DNA of 64,000 bases from JAUWGC01 sp963753055 (GTDB lineage: Bacteria; Bacteroidota; Bacteroidia; Bacteroidales; B18-G4), in the NCBI GenBank assembly GCA_963753055.1, contig CAVWAP010000001.1:930001-994000 (forward strand), read 5' to 3'. This document shows positions 52,601 to 62,050 of the stretch, in pieces. How positions within the stretch are numbered: position 1 is the first letter of the stretch; the number at the start of each line of letters is the position of its first letter. The position numbers and the translations under genes were made by a program. Below the pieces are notes generated by a model. It was not told where the DNA came from and did not search any database. It worked only from the letters and a program-made list of their open reading frames with translations.

Positions 52601-53458
52601 ATGAAACGCATTACTTTCCTCCTTTGCATCGCTATGATTTCAGCGATAACTGTATCAATGGCCCAGGGTGATTCAGCCACAGGAATGAAGGCTGTTAAAA
52701 AATGGGAATCAAATGAAGTTTTTCATATTCCTGAATCCGTATTTTATGATAAGGAACTGGACGTTTTGTATGTTTCCAATATTGACGGGAGTCCGGTTGT
52801 AAAGGACGAAAATGGTTTTATCTCAAAACTATCTACCGATGGTAAGGTGCTGGAATTGAGATGGATCACGGGGATGAACGCACCCAAAGGCATGGGCAAG
52901 CACAAGGGGAAATTATTTGTTACTGACATTGACCAGCTGGTCGCAATTGATGTTGCCAAAGGAGAAATTCTTCATAAGTATGATGCAGAAGGAGCCATTT
53001 TTCTGAATGATATTGCCATCGATAAGGCAGGTACCGTTTATGTTTCTGATTTAACAGGGAATGCAATATATAGATTCAAAGATGGTGAAATAAAAAGATG
53101 GTTGGAGCATGATGAATTGATATACCCTAACGGACTGTATTTTCAGCAAGGTAAACTCTATGCCGGATGCCGGGATAAGATCCTTGAAATTGATCCTAAA
53201 AGCCAGAAGTGCAAAATATTGGCCCGGGAAACCGGAGGTATTGACGGATTAAATATCGATGAGAAAGGCAATTTCATCATCTCGGATTTTTATGGAAAAG
53301 TACAATGTATAACACCTGCGGGCGAAAAGCTTATTCTATTCGACACCTCTTTCGAAACGATTAATGCTGCAGATATTTATTATGAGCAATCCAACCACAC
53401 TCTTTATGTTCCCACCTTCAGGGATTGCAGGATTATGGCCTATGAGATAGTGTATTAG
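52601..53458 (+). CDS. SMP-30/gluconolactonase-like secreted beta-propeller
   Basis: A 285-residue protein with a signal peptide (LLCIAMISAITVSMAQ) and a six-bladed propeller. Typical SMP-30 segments are IPESVFYDKELDVLYVSN, FLNDIAIDKAGTVYVSD, YPNGLYF and GGIDGLNIDEKGNFIISD, supplying the metal-binding Asn and Asp. The family hydrolyses lactones; the substrate here is unknown. Confidence 0.75.
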   Translation: MKRITFLLCIAMISAITVSMAQGDSATGMKAVKKWESNEVFHIPESVFYDKELDVLYVSNIDGSPVVKDENGFISKLSTDGKVLELRWITGMNAPKGMGKHKGKLFVTDIDQLVAIDVAKGEILHKYDAEGAIFLNDIAIDKAGTVYVSDLTGNAIYRFKDGEIKRWLEHDELIYPNGLYFQQGKLYAGCRDKILEIDPKSQKCKILARETGGIDGLNIDEKGNFIISDFYGKVQCITPAGEKLILFDTSFETINAADIYYEQSNHTLYVPTFRDCRIMAYEIVY

Positions 53459-53462
53459 CGCA

Positions 53463-55565
53463 TCACTTCAACCATCGATCCAACCAGTTAAAAAAGGTCC
53501 TCTGCCACAAGATCCCATTTTGTGGTGTCAGCACCCAATGGTTCTCATCCGGGAAGAAAAGAAATTCTGCTGGAACACCTCTGAGTATCGCTGCATTAAA
53601 AGCGCTCATCCCCTGGGTATAGGTAATCCGGTAGTCCAGCTCACCATGAATAACAAGTATAGGCGTATCCCATTTATGAACAAATTTATGAGGCGAGTTG
53701 GCGTAGGATCTTTGAGCGATCTTGTTCTTATTATCCCAAAAAGCACCACCAAGGTCCCAGTCAACAAACCACATTTCCTCGGTTTCAAGGTACTGTGATT
53801 CAAAATTAAACATGCCATCATGTGCAATAAATGCTTTAAATCGCTTGTCATGATTACCTGCCAGCCAGAACACAGAAAAACCTCCATAACTTGCTCCAAC
53901 CGAGCCTAATCTTGTTTCATCAACGAACGGTTCCTTACTAGCATAGTCAATAGCGCTCAGGTAATCTTTCATGTTCTGTCCGCCATAATCACCACTGATT
54001 TGTTCATTCCATTCCCGCCCAAAACCGGGCAACCCTCTGCGGTTAGGTGCAACAACAATATATCCGTTAGCTGCCATCATCTGGAAATTCCAGCGATATG
54101 ACCAGAACTGGCTTACCATGCTCTGTGGACCACCCTGGCAATACAGCAGTGCAGGATATTTTTTCTCTGGATCAAAGTGTGGGGGGTAGATGTACCACAC
54201 CAGCATTTCTTTATTATCAGTTGTTTTTATCCAACGTTTCTCAACTGCACCCATCTCAAGTTGATCGAGGATATATTTATTCACCGTTGAGATTTGCATT
54301 GTTTCTCCATCTACCGGATCAACAGCATAGATCTCCGTTGGCATTGACATGGATTGCCTGGTAGCAATCAACTTGTCACCGGCAAGGGCTACGGAACGAT
54401 AATTATGGATACCATCAGTGAGCTTGGAGAAATTACCACTATTCAGATCCAGCTTATATATTTCAATGGTACCATGCCGTTCGCTTGTAAAATAAATGCC
54501 ATCACCTTCAGCTGTCCAAGCAAAGCCATGCGCATTCTGGTCGAAGTTCAGGGTATGATCTTTTATTTTATTGTTTGTAAAATCAATAGTAACTAATCTG
54601 ACCTTATCTGACTCATAACCATCACGTTCCATGCTTTCCCAGGCAAGCATTTTGCCATCTGGTGAAAATACCGGACTCATGTCAAAGCCCATCATACCCA
54701 CTGTGAGGTTGATGGTGGTTTTATTCCCTATATTATACAGATAGATATCAGAATTGGTAGAGATGCTGTAGTCCATGCCAGCCTTTTTCTTGGATGTGTA
54801 GGCGATGGTCTTGCTGTCAGGACTCCATGCGATTTGTTCCATTCCGCCAAACGGACTTAATGGTGAACCCCATGGTTCTCCTTCCATGATATCCATTCCA
54901 TCATGAATTCCTTTTTCTGAATATTCTGTTATAAAAATGTGACTATAACTATCTACCCAATGATCCCAATGCCTGTACATGAGGTCTTCCATCACTTTCC
55001 CGGTAGCTTTTGGCAGGCCCTGGTAAAGGTCGGTATATGGATTTTCTATAGGGACTTCTTTAATATAGAGTACCTTACTCAGGTCAGGTGAATACTTGAA
55101 CCCATTAATGCCTCCCTCAATATCTGATATTCTTTTCTTCCCGGAGCCGTTAGGGTTCATTTCCCACAGCTGAACATTACCGCTGGCCGAAGATAAATAT
55201 CCGATCTTTTTACCGTCTGGCCTCCAGACAGCATTAAATTCACTTTTTGGTGTTTGCGTCAGTCTGGTCCATTCAGTACCATCAGGTTTTAAAGAGTACA
55301 GTTCCCTGTTTCCCTTGTTTTCATCAACATCATAATAAGATACTCCGCATAAAATTGTTTGCTGATCTGGTGACACCTCAACACCACTTAAGCGCCCAAA
55401 AGCCCATAGAACCTCAGGTGTCATTAAATCAGATTTAAGTTCAAGATCCTGTTTCCAGATTATCTTTTGTGTTGCATCTGTTTTTGAGGATGATTGCTGC
55501 ATATCCTTGCAGGACAGGTTGATGACTGTGATCACAGCCATCAAGAAGATAAATCTCTTTTTCAT
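53463..55565 (-). CDS. S9-family prolyl-oligopeptidase-like lipoprotein (dipeptidyl/acyl-peptidase)
   Basis: A 700-residue exported protein with lipobox LSCKD, an N-terminal WD40/PD40-type propeller (about 60-420) and a C-terminal alpha/beta-hydrolase. The nucleophile is Ser559 in GASYGGFS, the acid lies in HGELDYRI and the His in DENHWV, close to the C-terminus. Length and order fit periplasmic S9C enzymes that cleave dipeptides or acyl-peptides in Bacteroidota. It converges on the SMP-30-like gene with 4 bp between stops. Confidence 0.88.
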   Translation of the reverse strand: MKKRFIFLMAVITVINLSCKDMQQSSSKTDATQKIIWKQDLELKSDLMTPEVLWAFGRLSGVEVSPDQQTILCGVSYYDVDENKGNRELYSLKPDGTEWTRLTQTPKSEFNAVWRPDGKKIGYLSSASGNVQLWEMNPNGSGKKRISDIEGGINGFKYSPDLSKVLYIKEVPIENPYTDLYQGLPKATGKVMEDLMYRHWDHWVDSYSHIFITEYSEKGIHDGMDIMEGEPWGSPLSPFGGMEQIAWSPDSKTIAYTSKKKAGMDYSISTNSDIYLYNIGNKTTINLTVGMMGFDMSPVFSPDGKMLAWESMERDGYESDKVRLVTIDFTNNKIKDHTLNFDQNAHGFAWTAEGDGIYFTSERHGTIEIYKLDLNSGNFSKLTDGIHNYRSVALAGDKLIATRQSMSMPTEIYAVDPVDGETMQISTVNKYILDQLEMGAVEKRWIKTTDNKEMLVWYIYPPHFDPEKKYPALLYCQGGPQSMVSQFWSYRWNFQMMAANGYIVVAPNRRGLPGFGREWNEQISGDYGGQNMKDYLSAIDYASKEPFVDETRLGSVGASYGGFSVFWLAGNHDKRFKAFIAHDGMFNFESQYLETEEMWFVDWDLGGAFWDNKNKIAQRSYANSPHKFVHKWDTPILVIHGELDYRITYTQGMSAFNAAILRGVPAEFLFFPDENHWVLTPQNGILWQRTFFNWLDRWLK

Positions 55566-55871
55566 TTGAATTATGCTTTTTGGGTTTCAGGAATTTCGAT
55601 CCACTAATGTCGGAAAAAGGAATGATATTAAAAAGAGAATTAGAAGAAAATTGTGATTGTTTGGAATCTTTTAAAACATTGAAAAATATTGACTTTTAGA
55701 TAACTTTTTTTGAGAAATTGGGTAAAAAGAAAAGGGAAGACCAGACTAAGGATTGAAGGACAATTCTTAACTTGTATTATTGCTACTTAAACCTAATCCA
55801 GGAATGTTGCCACAGGCCAGGCATCTGGCGTTGTGTGCAATGTTTTGTTGTTGATGACTAACATCTAACTG
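55566..55871. other. 306-bp intergenic region without a recognised gene
   Basis: Divergent spacer between the S9 peptidase and the first hybrid kinase. It is AT-rich, with an A/G-rich stretch near 55690-55750. I see no ORF with a start and Shine-Dalgarno, no strong hairpin, and no 7-bp array. It must hold two promoters, but no convincing TAnnTTTG with a -33 partner was found. Confidence 0.5.
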
Positions 55872-58778
55872 ATGAACCGACTAAAGCCAAAGCTGCAGTT
55901 TAAAGTATTGTTTATTATTGGCATATTGCTGCTGTCTTACATTTACGGCTTCTTCATTTTTAAATCCTATGAAGAGAGGCGTTTCAACCTGCTGCAACGT
56001 GAACGACTGATTGAGTATGAAGATGTAATGGAGAATCTTCTGGAACTCAAGGGGAATTCATTTCACAATGCTGTAAAGCAATTACAGAATTCTCAGGAGA
56101 AAATAGCTGAATTTATACAGGAACCTGAAATTTCTTTTGCTGAAGAACAACTCGATTTATACATCCAGGATCAGGGTTATGATGCCCTTTGGGTGCTTGA
56201 TACAACTTACGAGACAGTGTATGCTGTGAATTCCCTCTCTGATGAAATGAATGAGCTTCCAATCCCGGACAGGGAACGCAGTGTGGCTTTGAATAATAAA
56301 TTCGGGGATCACTTTTTCTATAATTCTGAACAGGGCTTGATGGAGTTCAGAGGGGCACCACTAAGTATTGATAAAGACTCAATTACCAGCCTTGCAGGGT
56401 ATATTTTCCTGGCAAGGATGTGGGATGATTCTTTTGTGAGTGAGATGAATAAGCTAACAAGTGGGCAGGTGGTCTTATATAAATTTCCAAACAGCCAGAA
56501 GTTGCAGTTAGCACCAAATACAGATAAAGTATCTGTAAAAAGAGCCCTTTACGATTGGCTGGATATTGAGGTTGCCCATCTTGAATATATTGGGATAGAA
56601 CTCAATAACAGGGAGTTCAATGCATTCGCAACGAACTTGTTCCTGTTGTATTTATTCATTTCGATAGTTATATTCATCACCATTACTTTATTGCTTATCA
56701 AATGGATCTATAATCCTATAAAACTGATCTCAAACAGTATCAGGTATAATGATACTTATCCGCTGGAAAAGATCATGAATAAGAATAACGAGTTTGGGCA
56801 GTTATCAAAACTAACCTTAGACTTCATTAAGCAAAAAGAAAACCTGGTCAGGGAAATTAAAAACAAGGTCAGGACCGAAAAGACTTTGAAGATCAGCGAA
56901 GAGAAATTTCGTGAGCTGATCAACCAGATGCCTGATTATATAGTAGTGCACCATGATGGAAAGATAATCTATGTTAATGAAGCTTCATATTCGAAGCTCG
57001 GATTTGAAAAAGAGAAGGTTATAGACTCTCCTTTGCTAAATTATATCAGTAAGAACGATCGTGCAAAGGTTGCGGAAGAAATCAGAACAGATAAGCAGGA
57101 GCATGAATTCAAAGATTTTGAAATGTCAATCGTTGATGCTTATGGAGAACTACACCCGGTAATTGTTAGATCTTCGATTATCACTTATGAAGAAAACCCT
57201 GCTATCATGTCAGTGTTGATCGACATTTCTGAAAGAAAGAGGTTCGAAAAAGAACTTATTGAGAGTAGCGCTGGTTTGAAAGCAATCCTTGATAACCTTC
57301 CTTACAGTGCCTGGTTGAAAGATAGAAATGGCCGTTTCGTTGCCATGAACAGGACTTTTGCAAGTTTCTACAATATGAGTCCGGATGAGATTAAAGGAAA
57401 AACTGACTTTGACCTATGTGCTCCTGAAGTGGCCTTGCAATATGAAGAACTGGATCAGAAAGTAATTGAAAGCAAAAAGCGTATTTACTTTGAATGGAAG
57501 AACCCGGAAGTAAAGGAAGGCCAATGGATTGAGACATTTAAGTTTCCTATAATAAACGGTAAAGGTGAAGTAATAGGTATCACAGGGATTGCGCGTGATA
57601 TTACGGATACTAAAAAGAAGCAGCTTGAGCTTATAAACGCAAAGGAATATGCTGATGCAGCCAACCTGGCCAAACAACAGTTCCTTTCAATGATGAGCCA
57701 TGAAGTAAGGAACCAGCTAAATGCCATCATTGGATTAAGCCAGCTTCTCCTGGTTGAGTCACCGAAACCTGAACAGCGTGAAAATCTTTCAACGTTAAAC
57801 TTCTCTGCAGAGCACCTGCTAGGTTTGATCAACGATATGTTAGACTTCTCAAAGATTGAAGCAGGTAAAATTGATTTTGTCGAGTCAGAGTTTAACATCA
57901 GGGAAATGCTCATCAATCTTAGAAATTCCTTCACTATCAAGGCTGAGGAGAAGGGTATCTCACTTGAATCCAGTGTCGATATGATGTTGCCGGAAATCCT
58001 GATAGGTGATCAAACTCGCCTCAGCCAGATCCTGACAAACCTGATAGGGAATGCTGTTAAATTTACCACAAAGGGAAATGTCACCCTTAAGGTAAAGGTG
58101 TTGAAGGTGATGCAGGGGCGAACGAAAATTGAATTCCGTGTTTCTGATACAGGAGTTGGAATAGAGCCTGAACAACAGCAAGCTATATTTGATCCATTTG
58201 TGCAGACAAAACAGGCTGCAAATAAAGGTGGCACAGGTTTGGGCCTGTCTATTACCAAGAAATTAATTGAGCTGCAAAAAGGTGATATTCAGCTTGAGAG
58301 TGAGTTTGGCAAGGGATCAGAATTTATATTTATCCTGGAGTATAGAACCCCGAAAAGTCAAAAGGACAGCAAAAAAGAACTTGAAAAGGGGGATACTTTA
58401 CAAAAATTCAAGGATATCAGGATTCTGTTGGTTGAAGATAATCACATAAACAAGCTGATTGCCAGCAGGTACCTTGAGAAATGGGGCGCCCTGGTCGATA
58501 CAGCTGATAACGGACTTATAGCATTAGAACAACTGGCAAAATCCTCCTATGACCTTATCCTGATGGACCTTCAGATGCCTGAGATGGATGGATTTGAGGC
58601 CACTAAAAAGATTCGTGACAATGTCAATCTGGCAATAAAGAACATTCCTATCATTGCCCTGACAGCATCAGCCATGGTTGAAGTACGAGAAGAAGTAATT
58701 GAGGCAGGGATGAATGACTTCATCACAAAACCATTTAATCCGGCCGAATTGAACAATATCATTGCCAAATACCTCTAA
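55872..58778 (+). CDS. Membrane hybrid histidine kinase (extracytoplasmic sensor, two PAS, REC)
   Basis: A 968-residue protein. Membrane helices at about 11-28 and 255-278 flank an extracytoplasmic CHASE4-like sensor. A HAMP-like linker, PAS domains (about 345-460 and 465-590), HisKA with His610, an HATPase (DTGVGIEPEQ, GGTGLGLS) and a receiver with Asp899 (LMDLQMPEMDG) follow. The H-box reads SHEVRNQLNA, with Gln where most kinases have Pro. No DNA-binding partner is adjacent. Ligand unknown. Confidence 0.88.
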   Translation: MNRLKPKLQFKVLFIIGILLLSYIYGFFIFKSYEERRFNLLQRERLIEYEDVMENLLELKGNSFHNAVKQLQNSQEKIAEFIQEPEISFAEEQLDLYIQDQGYDALWVLDTTYETVYAVNSLSDEMNELPIPDRERSVALNNKFGDHFFYNSEQGLMEFRGAPLSIDKDSITSLAGYIFLARMWDDSFVSEMNKLTSGQVVLYKFPNSQKLQLAPNTDKVSVKRALYDWLDIEVAHLEYIGIELNNREFNAFATNLFLLYLFISIVIFITITLLLIKWIYNPIKLISNSIRYNDTYPLEKIMNKNNEFGQLSKLTLDFIKQKENLVREIKNKVRTEKTLKISEEKFRELINQMPDYIVVHHDGKIIYVNEASYSKLGFEKEKVIDSPLLNYISKNDRAKVAEEIRTDKQEHEFKDFEMSIVDAYGELHPVIVRSSIITYEENPAIMSVLIDISERKRFEKELIESSAGLKAILDNLPYSAWLKDRNGRFVAMNRTFASFYNMSPDEIKGKTDFDLCAPEVALQYEELDQKVIESKKRIYFEWKNPEVKEGQWIETFKFPIINGKGEVIGITGIARDITDTKKKQLELINAKEYADAANLAKQQFLSMMSHEVRNQLNAIIGLSQLLLVESPKPEQRENLSTLNFSAEHLLGLINDMLDFSKIEAGKIDFVESEFNIREMLINLRNSFTIKAEEKGISLESSVDMMLPEILIGDQTRLSQILTNLIGNAVKFTTKGNVTLKVKVLKVMQGRTKIEFRVSDTGVGIEPEQQQAIFDPFVQTKQAANKGGTGLGLSITKKLIELQKGDIQLESEFGKGSEFIFILEYRTPKSQKDSKKELEKGDTLQKFKDIRILLVEDNHINKLIASRYLEKWGALVDTADNGLIALEQLAKSSYDLILMDLQMPEMDGFEATKKIRDNVNLAIKNIPIIALTASAMVEVREEVIEAGMNDFITKPFNPAELNNIIAKYL

Positions 58779-58792
58779 TTGATGTAAATTTG
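58761..58792 (+). promoter_or_regulatory. Candidate promoter of the TPR hybrid kinase gene
   Basis: ATTG -33-like element (58761-58764) and a perfect TAAATTTG -7 element (58785-58792) with a 20-bp spacer. The -33 lies in the last codons of the upstream kinase gene. The second kinase may thus be transcribed on its own. Confidence 0.45.
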
Positions 58793-58834
58793 GGTTACTA
58801 ATCCCAGGCAAATCTTTTAAATTATTGCGTGATC

Positions 58835-61800
58835 ATGCTGAAATTGAACCGAATCATAATATTTCTGCTACTCAATCTGCTGGCTTTTCAAGTCTACCCG
58901 ACCGATGCAGATAGTCTGCTTTTGCTTTTAGAAAACTCCAGAGGCAAGCATAGGGCAGAGTTACTCAATCAAATATCTGAAGTTTACGTCAATACTTCTG
59001 CTGAAAAGTCAGTTCAGTATGCTCAGGAAGCATTGGAGCTTGCTGAAAATGAAAAGTTCTGGGAAGAAGTAGCCAGGGCGTATAAAAATATAGGTAACGC
59101 TTATAATCTTTTGAATACAAATGAGCTTGCAGTGCTGAATTACCAGAAGGCCCTGGAGCGATACCATGAACTAAATGATTATTCGAATATCATTGATGTC
59201 CTGACCGAAATATCGTATGTCTATTATAAGGTTGGAGATTATAGTAATGCACTGGATTTTGCCAAGCAATCCCTTTCCAATAGCGATCAGTTTCAGGATA
59301 CTACTGGCATTTCCGAATCATATAATACACTAGGACTGATATACTGGAAGCTGGGTGATCTTGATATGGCCCTGGAATATCAATTACTTTCTCTTTCATT
59401 AGAGGAGGAAGAAAATCATAATACATTTAATAATATTGGGATTATCTATGGTGTTCAGGGCAACTATGAAAAAGCACTTGAGTACCAGTTAAGAGCACTG
59501 GAGATCAGAAGGAATCTGGACCTGATTGTAGGGATTGCCGGTTCTCTAAACAATATTGGAATCATCTATAAGCAGCTGGGTGAGCTCGATACAGCCCTGG
59601 CGTACTTTCTCGAGGCTCTCGACCTCAGGGAAGAAATAGGACAGCGATGGCGTCTGGCCGGAGCATTCAATAATGTTGGCTCCATATACAGGGCCAAAGG
59701 GAACCAAACAATGGCCCTTGAATATTTTCGGCAATCCTTGAAATATTCCAATGAGAGTGAGAACACTTATGAGTTTGCCAGTACTTTATTGAATATTGGA
59801 GATGTCTTTCTTGAATTAAATCTTACTGATAGTGCGATAGTCTATTTGCAGGACGGAATTATTCTGGCCAACAGGATCCGGGCACAGGAACTGCTTAGTG
59901 ACGGGTACTATTCAATGTACCAGCTGTTTTATTATAGTGATGATTACCTGGCGGCCCTGGAATATTATAAGGCATACAGCATTGTTAAAGATACTATCTT
60001 TTCCAAAAAGAGTGATGATAGGATAGCCGAACTCAGGATTAAATACGAAACAGAAGAAAAAGAGCAGGAGATAGAACTGCTTAAGCAGCAAGATACCTTG
60101 CAAGCGCAGCAGAGCCGCCGTGACAGGAATTTGAGAAATCTATTAATCGTCATCCTGATCCTCGTAATAATTCTTATTATCTTATTTTACAACAGATATA
60201 CAATTCGTAAGAAGACAAATAAAATGCTTACGGATAAGAATATTCAGATTAACCGTATCAATCAGGATCTTCGTAAATTGAATAATGAGCTGGAAAAGCG
60301 TGTAAAGGAAAGGACCCAAAACCTTGAAGATGAAATATTGGAAAGGAAACAAGCTGAAAAGATACAACGTGTTCTATTCAAGATTGCCAGGGCAGCGAAT
60401 ACCTCTATAACACTAAAAGACCTTTTAAGTGTCATACAGCTGGAAGTATCCAAAATTCTTGACCTGAGAAATTTCTTTATCGCACTGTATGATAAAGACA
60501 GGGATCAATTGTCCCTGCCCTATTTTGTTGATGAAAAGGATCAGTTTGATAGCTTCCCAGAAGGGAAAACACTTACATCTTATGTGATAAGGAAGAAACA
60601 GATGGTATTGTTGAAAAGTGATGATATAGATCAACTGGTCGAAAGCGGAGAGATTGATCCCATTGGCACAATGTGCAAAGTTTGGCTGGGTGTTCCATTG
60701 CGTTCTGAGGGGGGGATTATCGGGGCTTTTGTGGTACAGAGTTATGAAAACGAACATGCTTTTGATAAGAATGATATTAAGGTTCTAGAGTTCATTGCCG
60801 ACCAGATCGGTATTATGATTGAAAGGAAGTCTAATGAAGAGAAATTAAAATTGGCCAAGGATGCCGCTGAGGAATCTGACCGTTTGAAAACTTCATTCCT
60901 GACAAACATGTCGCATGAGATCAGGACTCCTATGAATGCTATTATCGGTTTCTCCAACCTTCTTCTCAAACCAGAATTGAGCCAACGTAAGAAGACTGAA
61001 TATGTAGCAATCATCAGAAATAACTCAGGTGCCCTACTGAAAATCATTGACGATATTATAGATACTGCCAGGATAGAGGTAGGAGAGATCAGGATTGAAG
61101 AGGAGAATGTTAAGCTGAACAATATCATGGATGAGATCCTTACTGCCAGTGAAGAGATGAAGGATAAGGAGGGTAAAAAGCATATTGACCTTGTCCTGAA
61201 AAAGGGCGAGCAAAACGAACAATTCAAGGTTAAGACAGACCCACACAGGATTCGACAAATACTTTCCAACTTAATATCAAACTCAATTAAATTTGTTGAA
61301 AAAGGCTATATCGAATTTGGGTACAGGATTGAAGAAGATGACCTTTTGTTCTATGTTAAGGACACTGGAATTGGCATTCCTCAGCACAAGCAGGAATTCA
61401 TCTTTGAACCATTCCGCCAGGCCGAGGAGACCTATACCAGGAAATATGGTGGGACCGGGTTGGGACTTACCATTTGCAAAAACTTACTGATGATGTTCGG
61501 AGGTAAGATTTGGTTGGAATCAGAATTAGGTATAGGCACGACGTTTTATTTTACAATCCCTTATAAAAAAGCTAAAAAGGAGTCAGCCTCCGATCAGGAA
61601 AAGCTGGAAAAGGTGGTAGTCCCGGATAAGTATAACTGGAAAGACAAGGTCATTATGGTTGCTGAAGATGTTGAATCCAATTTTGAATTGGTGAAGGAGT
61701 TGCTGGAAAAAACAGCGGCTAAGATCATCTGGGTTAAAGATGGTGAGGAAGCCATCAATATATGCAAGGATAATGGCAGTATCGACCTGATCCTGATGGA

Positions 61801-62002
61801 TATTAGCATGCCCAAACTAGATGGATTGTCAGCGGCCGTCGCTATAAAGAAGTTCAGAGATAAGCTTCCAATTATTGCTGTCACTGCCTTTGCTAAAGCT
61901 GAGGAGAAAGAAAAATTCCTGAATTCAGGATGTGATGACTATATTGCAAAACCTATTGCTGAAGAAGAGTTAATGGAAGCCATATCAAAACAGCTTACCT
62001 GA
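58835..62002 (+). CDS. TPR-sensor hybrid histidine kinase with GAF and receiver domains
   Basis: A 1055-residue protein. A signal peptide is followed by periplasmic TPRs (about 30-400: repeated ALEYQLRALEIR-, NNIGIIYK-type helices), one membrane helix (about 435-455), a coiled coil, GAF (about 510-650) and HisKA with His694 (MSHEIRTPMNA). HATPase (DTGIGIPQHK, GGTGLGLT) and a C-terminal receiver with Asp989 (LMDISMPKLDG) complete it. ATG 58835 is used rather than the GTG at 58829. This TPR-kinase layout is common in Bacteroidota. No output regulator is adjacent. Confidence 0.88.
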   Translation: MLKLNRIIIFLLLNLLAFQVYPTDADSLLLLLENSRGKHRAELLNQISEVYVNTSAEKSVQYAQEALELAENEKFWEEVARAYKNIGNAYNLLNTNELAVLNYQKALERYHELNDYSNIIDVLTEISYVYYKVGDYSNALDFAKQSLSNSDQFQDTTGISESYNTLGLIYWKLGDLDMALEYQLLSLSLEEEENHNTFNNIGIIYGVQGNYEKALEYQLRALEIRRNLDLIVGIAGSLNNIGIIYKQLGELDTALAYFLEALDLREEIGQRWRLAGAFNNVGSIYRAKGNQTMALEYFRQSLKYSNESENTYEFASTLLNIGDVFLELNLTDSAIVYLQDGIILANRIRAQELLSDGYYSMYQLFYYSDDYLAALEYYKAYSIVKDTIFSKKSDDRIAELRIKYETEEKEQEIELLKQQDTLQAQQSRRDRNLRNLLIVILILVIILIILFYNRYTIRKKTNKMLTDKNIQINRINQDLRKLNNELEKRVKERTQNLEDEILERKQAEKIQRVLFKIARAANTSITLKDLLSVIQLEVSKILDLRNFFIALYDKDRDQLSLPYFVDEKDQFDSFPEGKTLTSYVIRKKQMVLLKSDDIDQLVESGEIDPIGTMCKVWLGVPLRSEGGIIGAFVVQSYENEHAFDKNDIKVLEFIADQIGIMIERKSNEEKLKLAKDAAEESDRLKTSFLTNMSHEIRTPMNAIIGFSNLLLKPELSQRKKTEYVAIIRNNSGALLKIIDDIIDTARIEVGEIRIEEENVKLNNIMDEILTASEEMKDKEGKKHIDLVLKKGEQNEQFKVKTDPHRIRQILSNLISNSIKFVEKGYIEFGYRIEEDDLLFYVKDTGIGIPQHKQEFIFEPFRQAEETYTRKYGGTGLGLTICKNLLMMFGGKIWLESELGIGTTFYFTIPYKKAKKESASDQEKLEKVVVPDKYNWKDKVIMVAEDVESNFELVKELLEKTAAKIIWVKDGEEAINICKDNGSIDLILMDISMPKLDGLSAAVAIKKFRDKLPIIAVTAFAKAEEKEKFLNSGCDDYIAKPIAEEELMEAISKQLT

Positions 62003-62050
62003 TTGCTTAGTTAGTTGTTTTTCCTGTTATGTTTGGTTTTCTATGTATTT

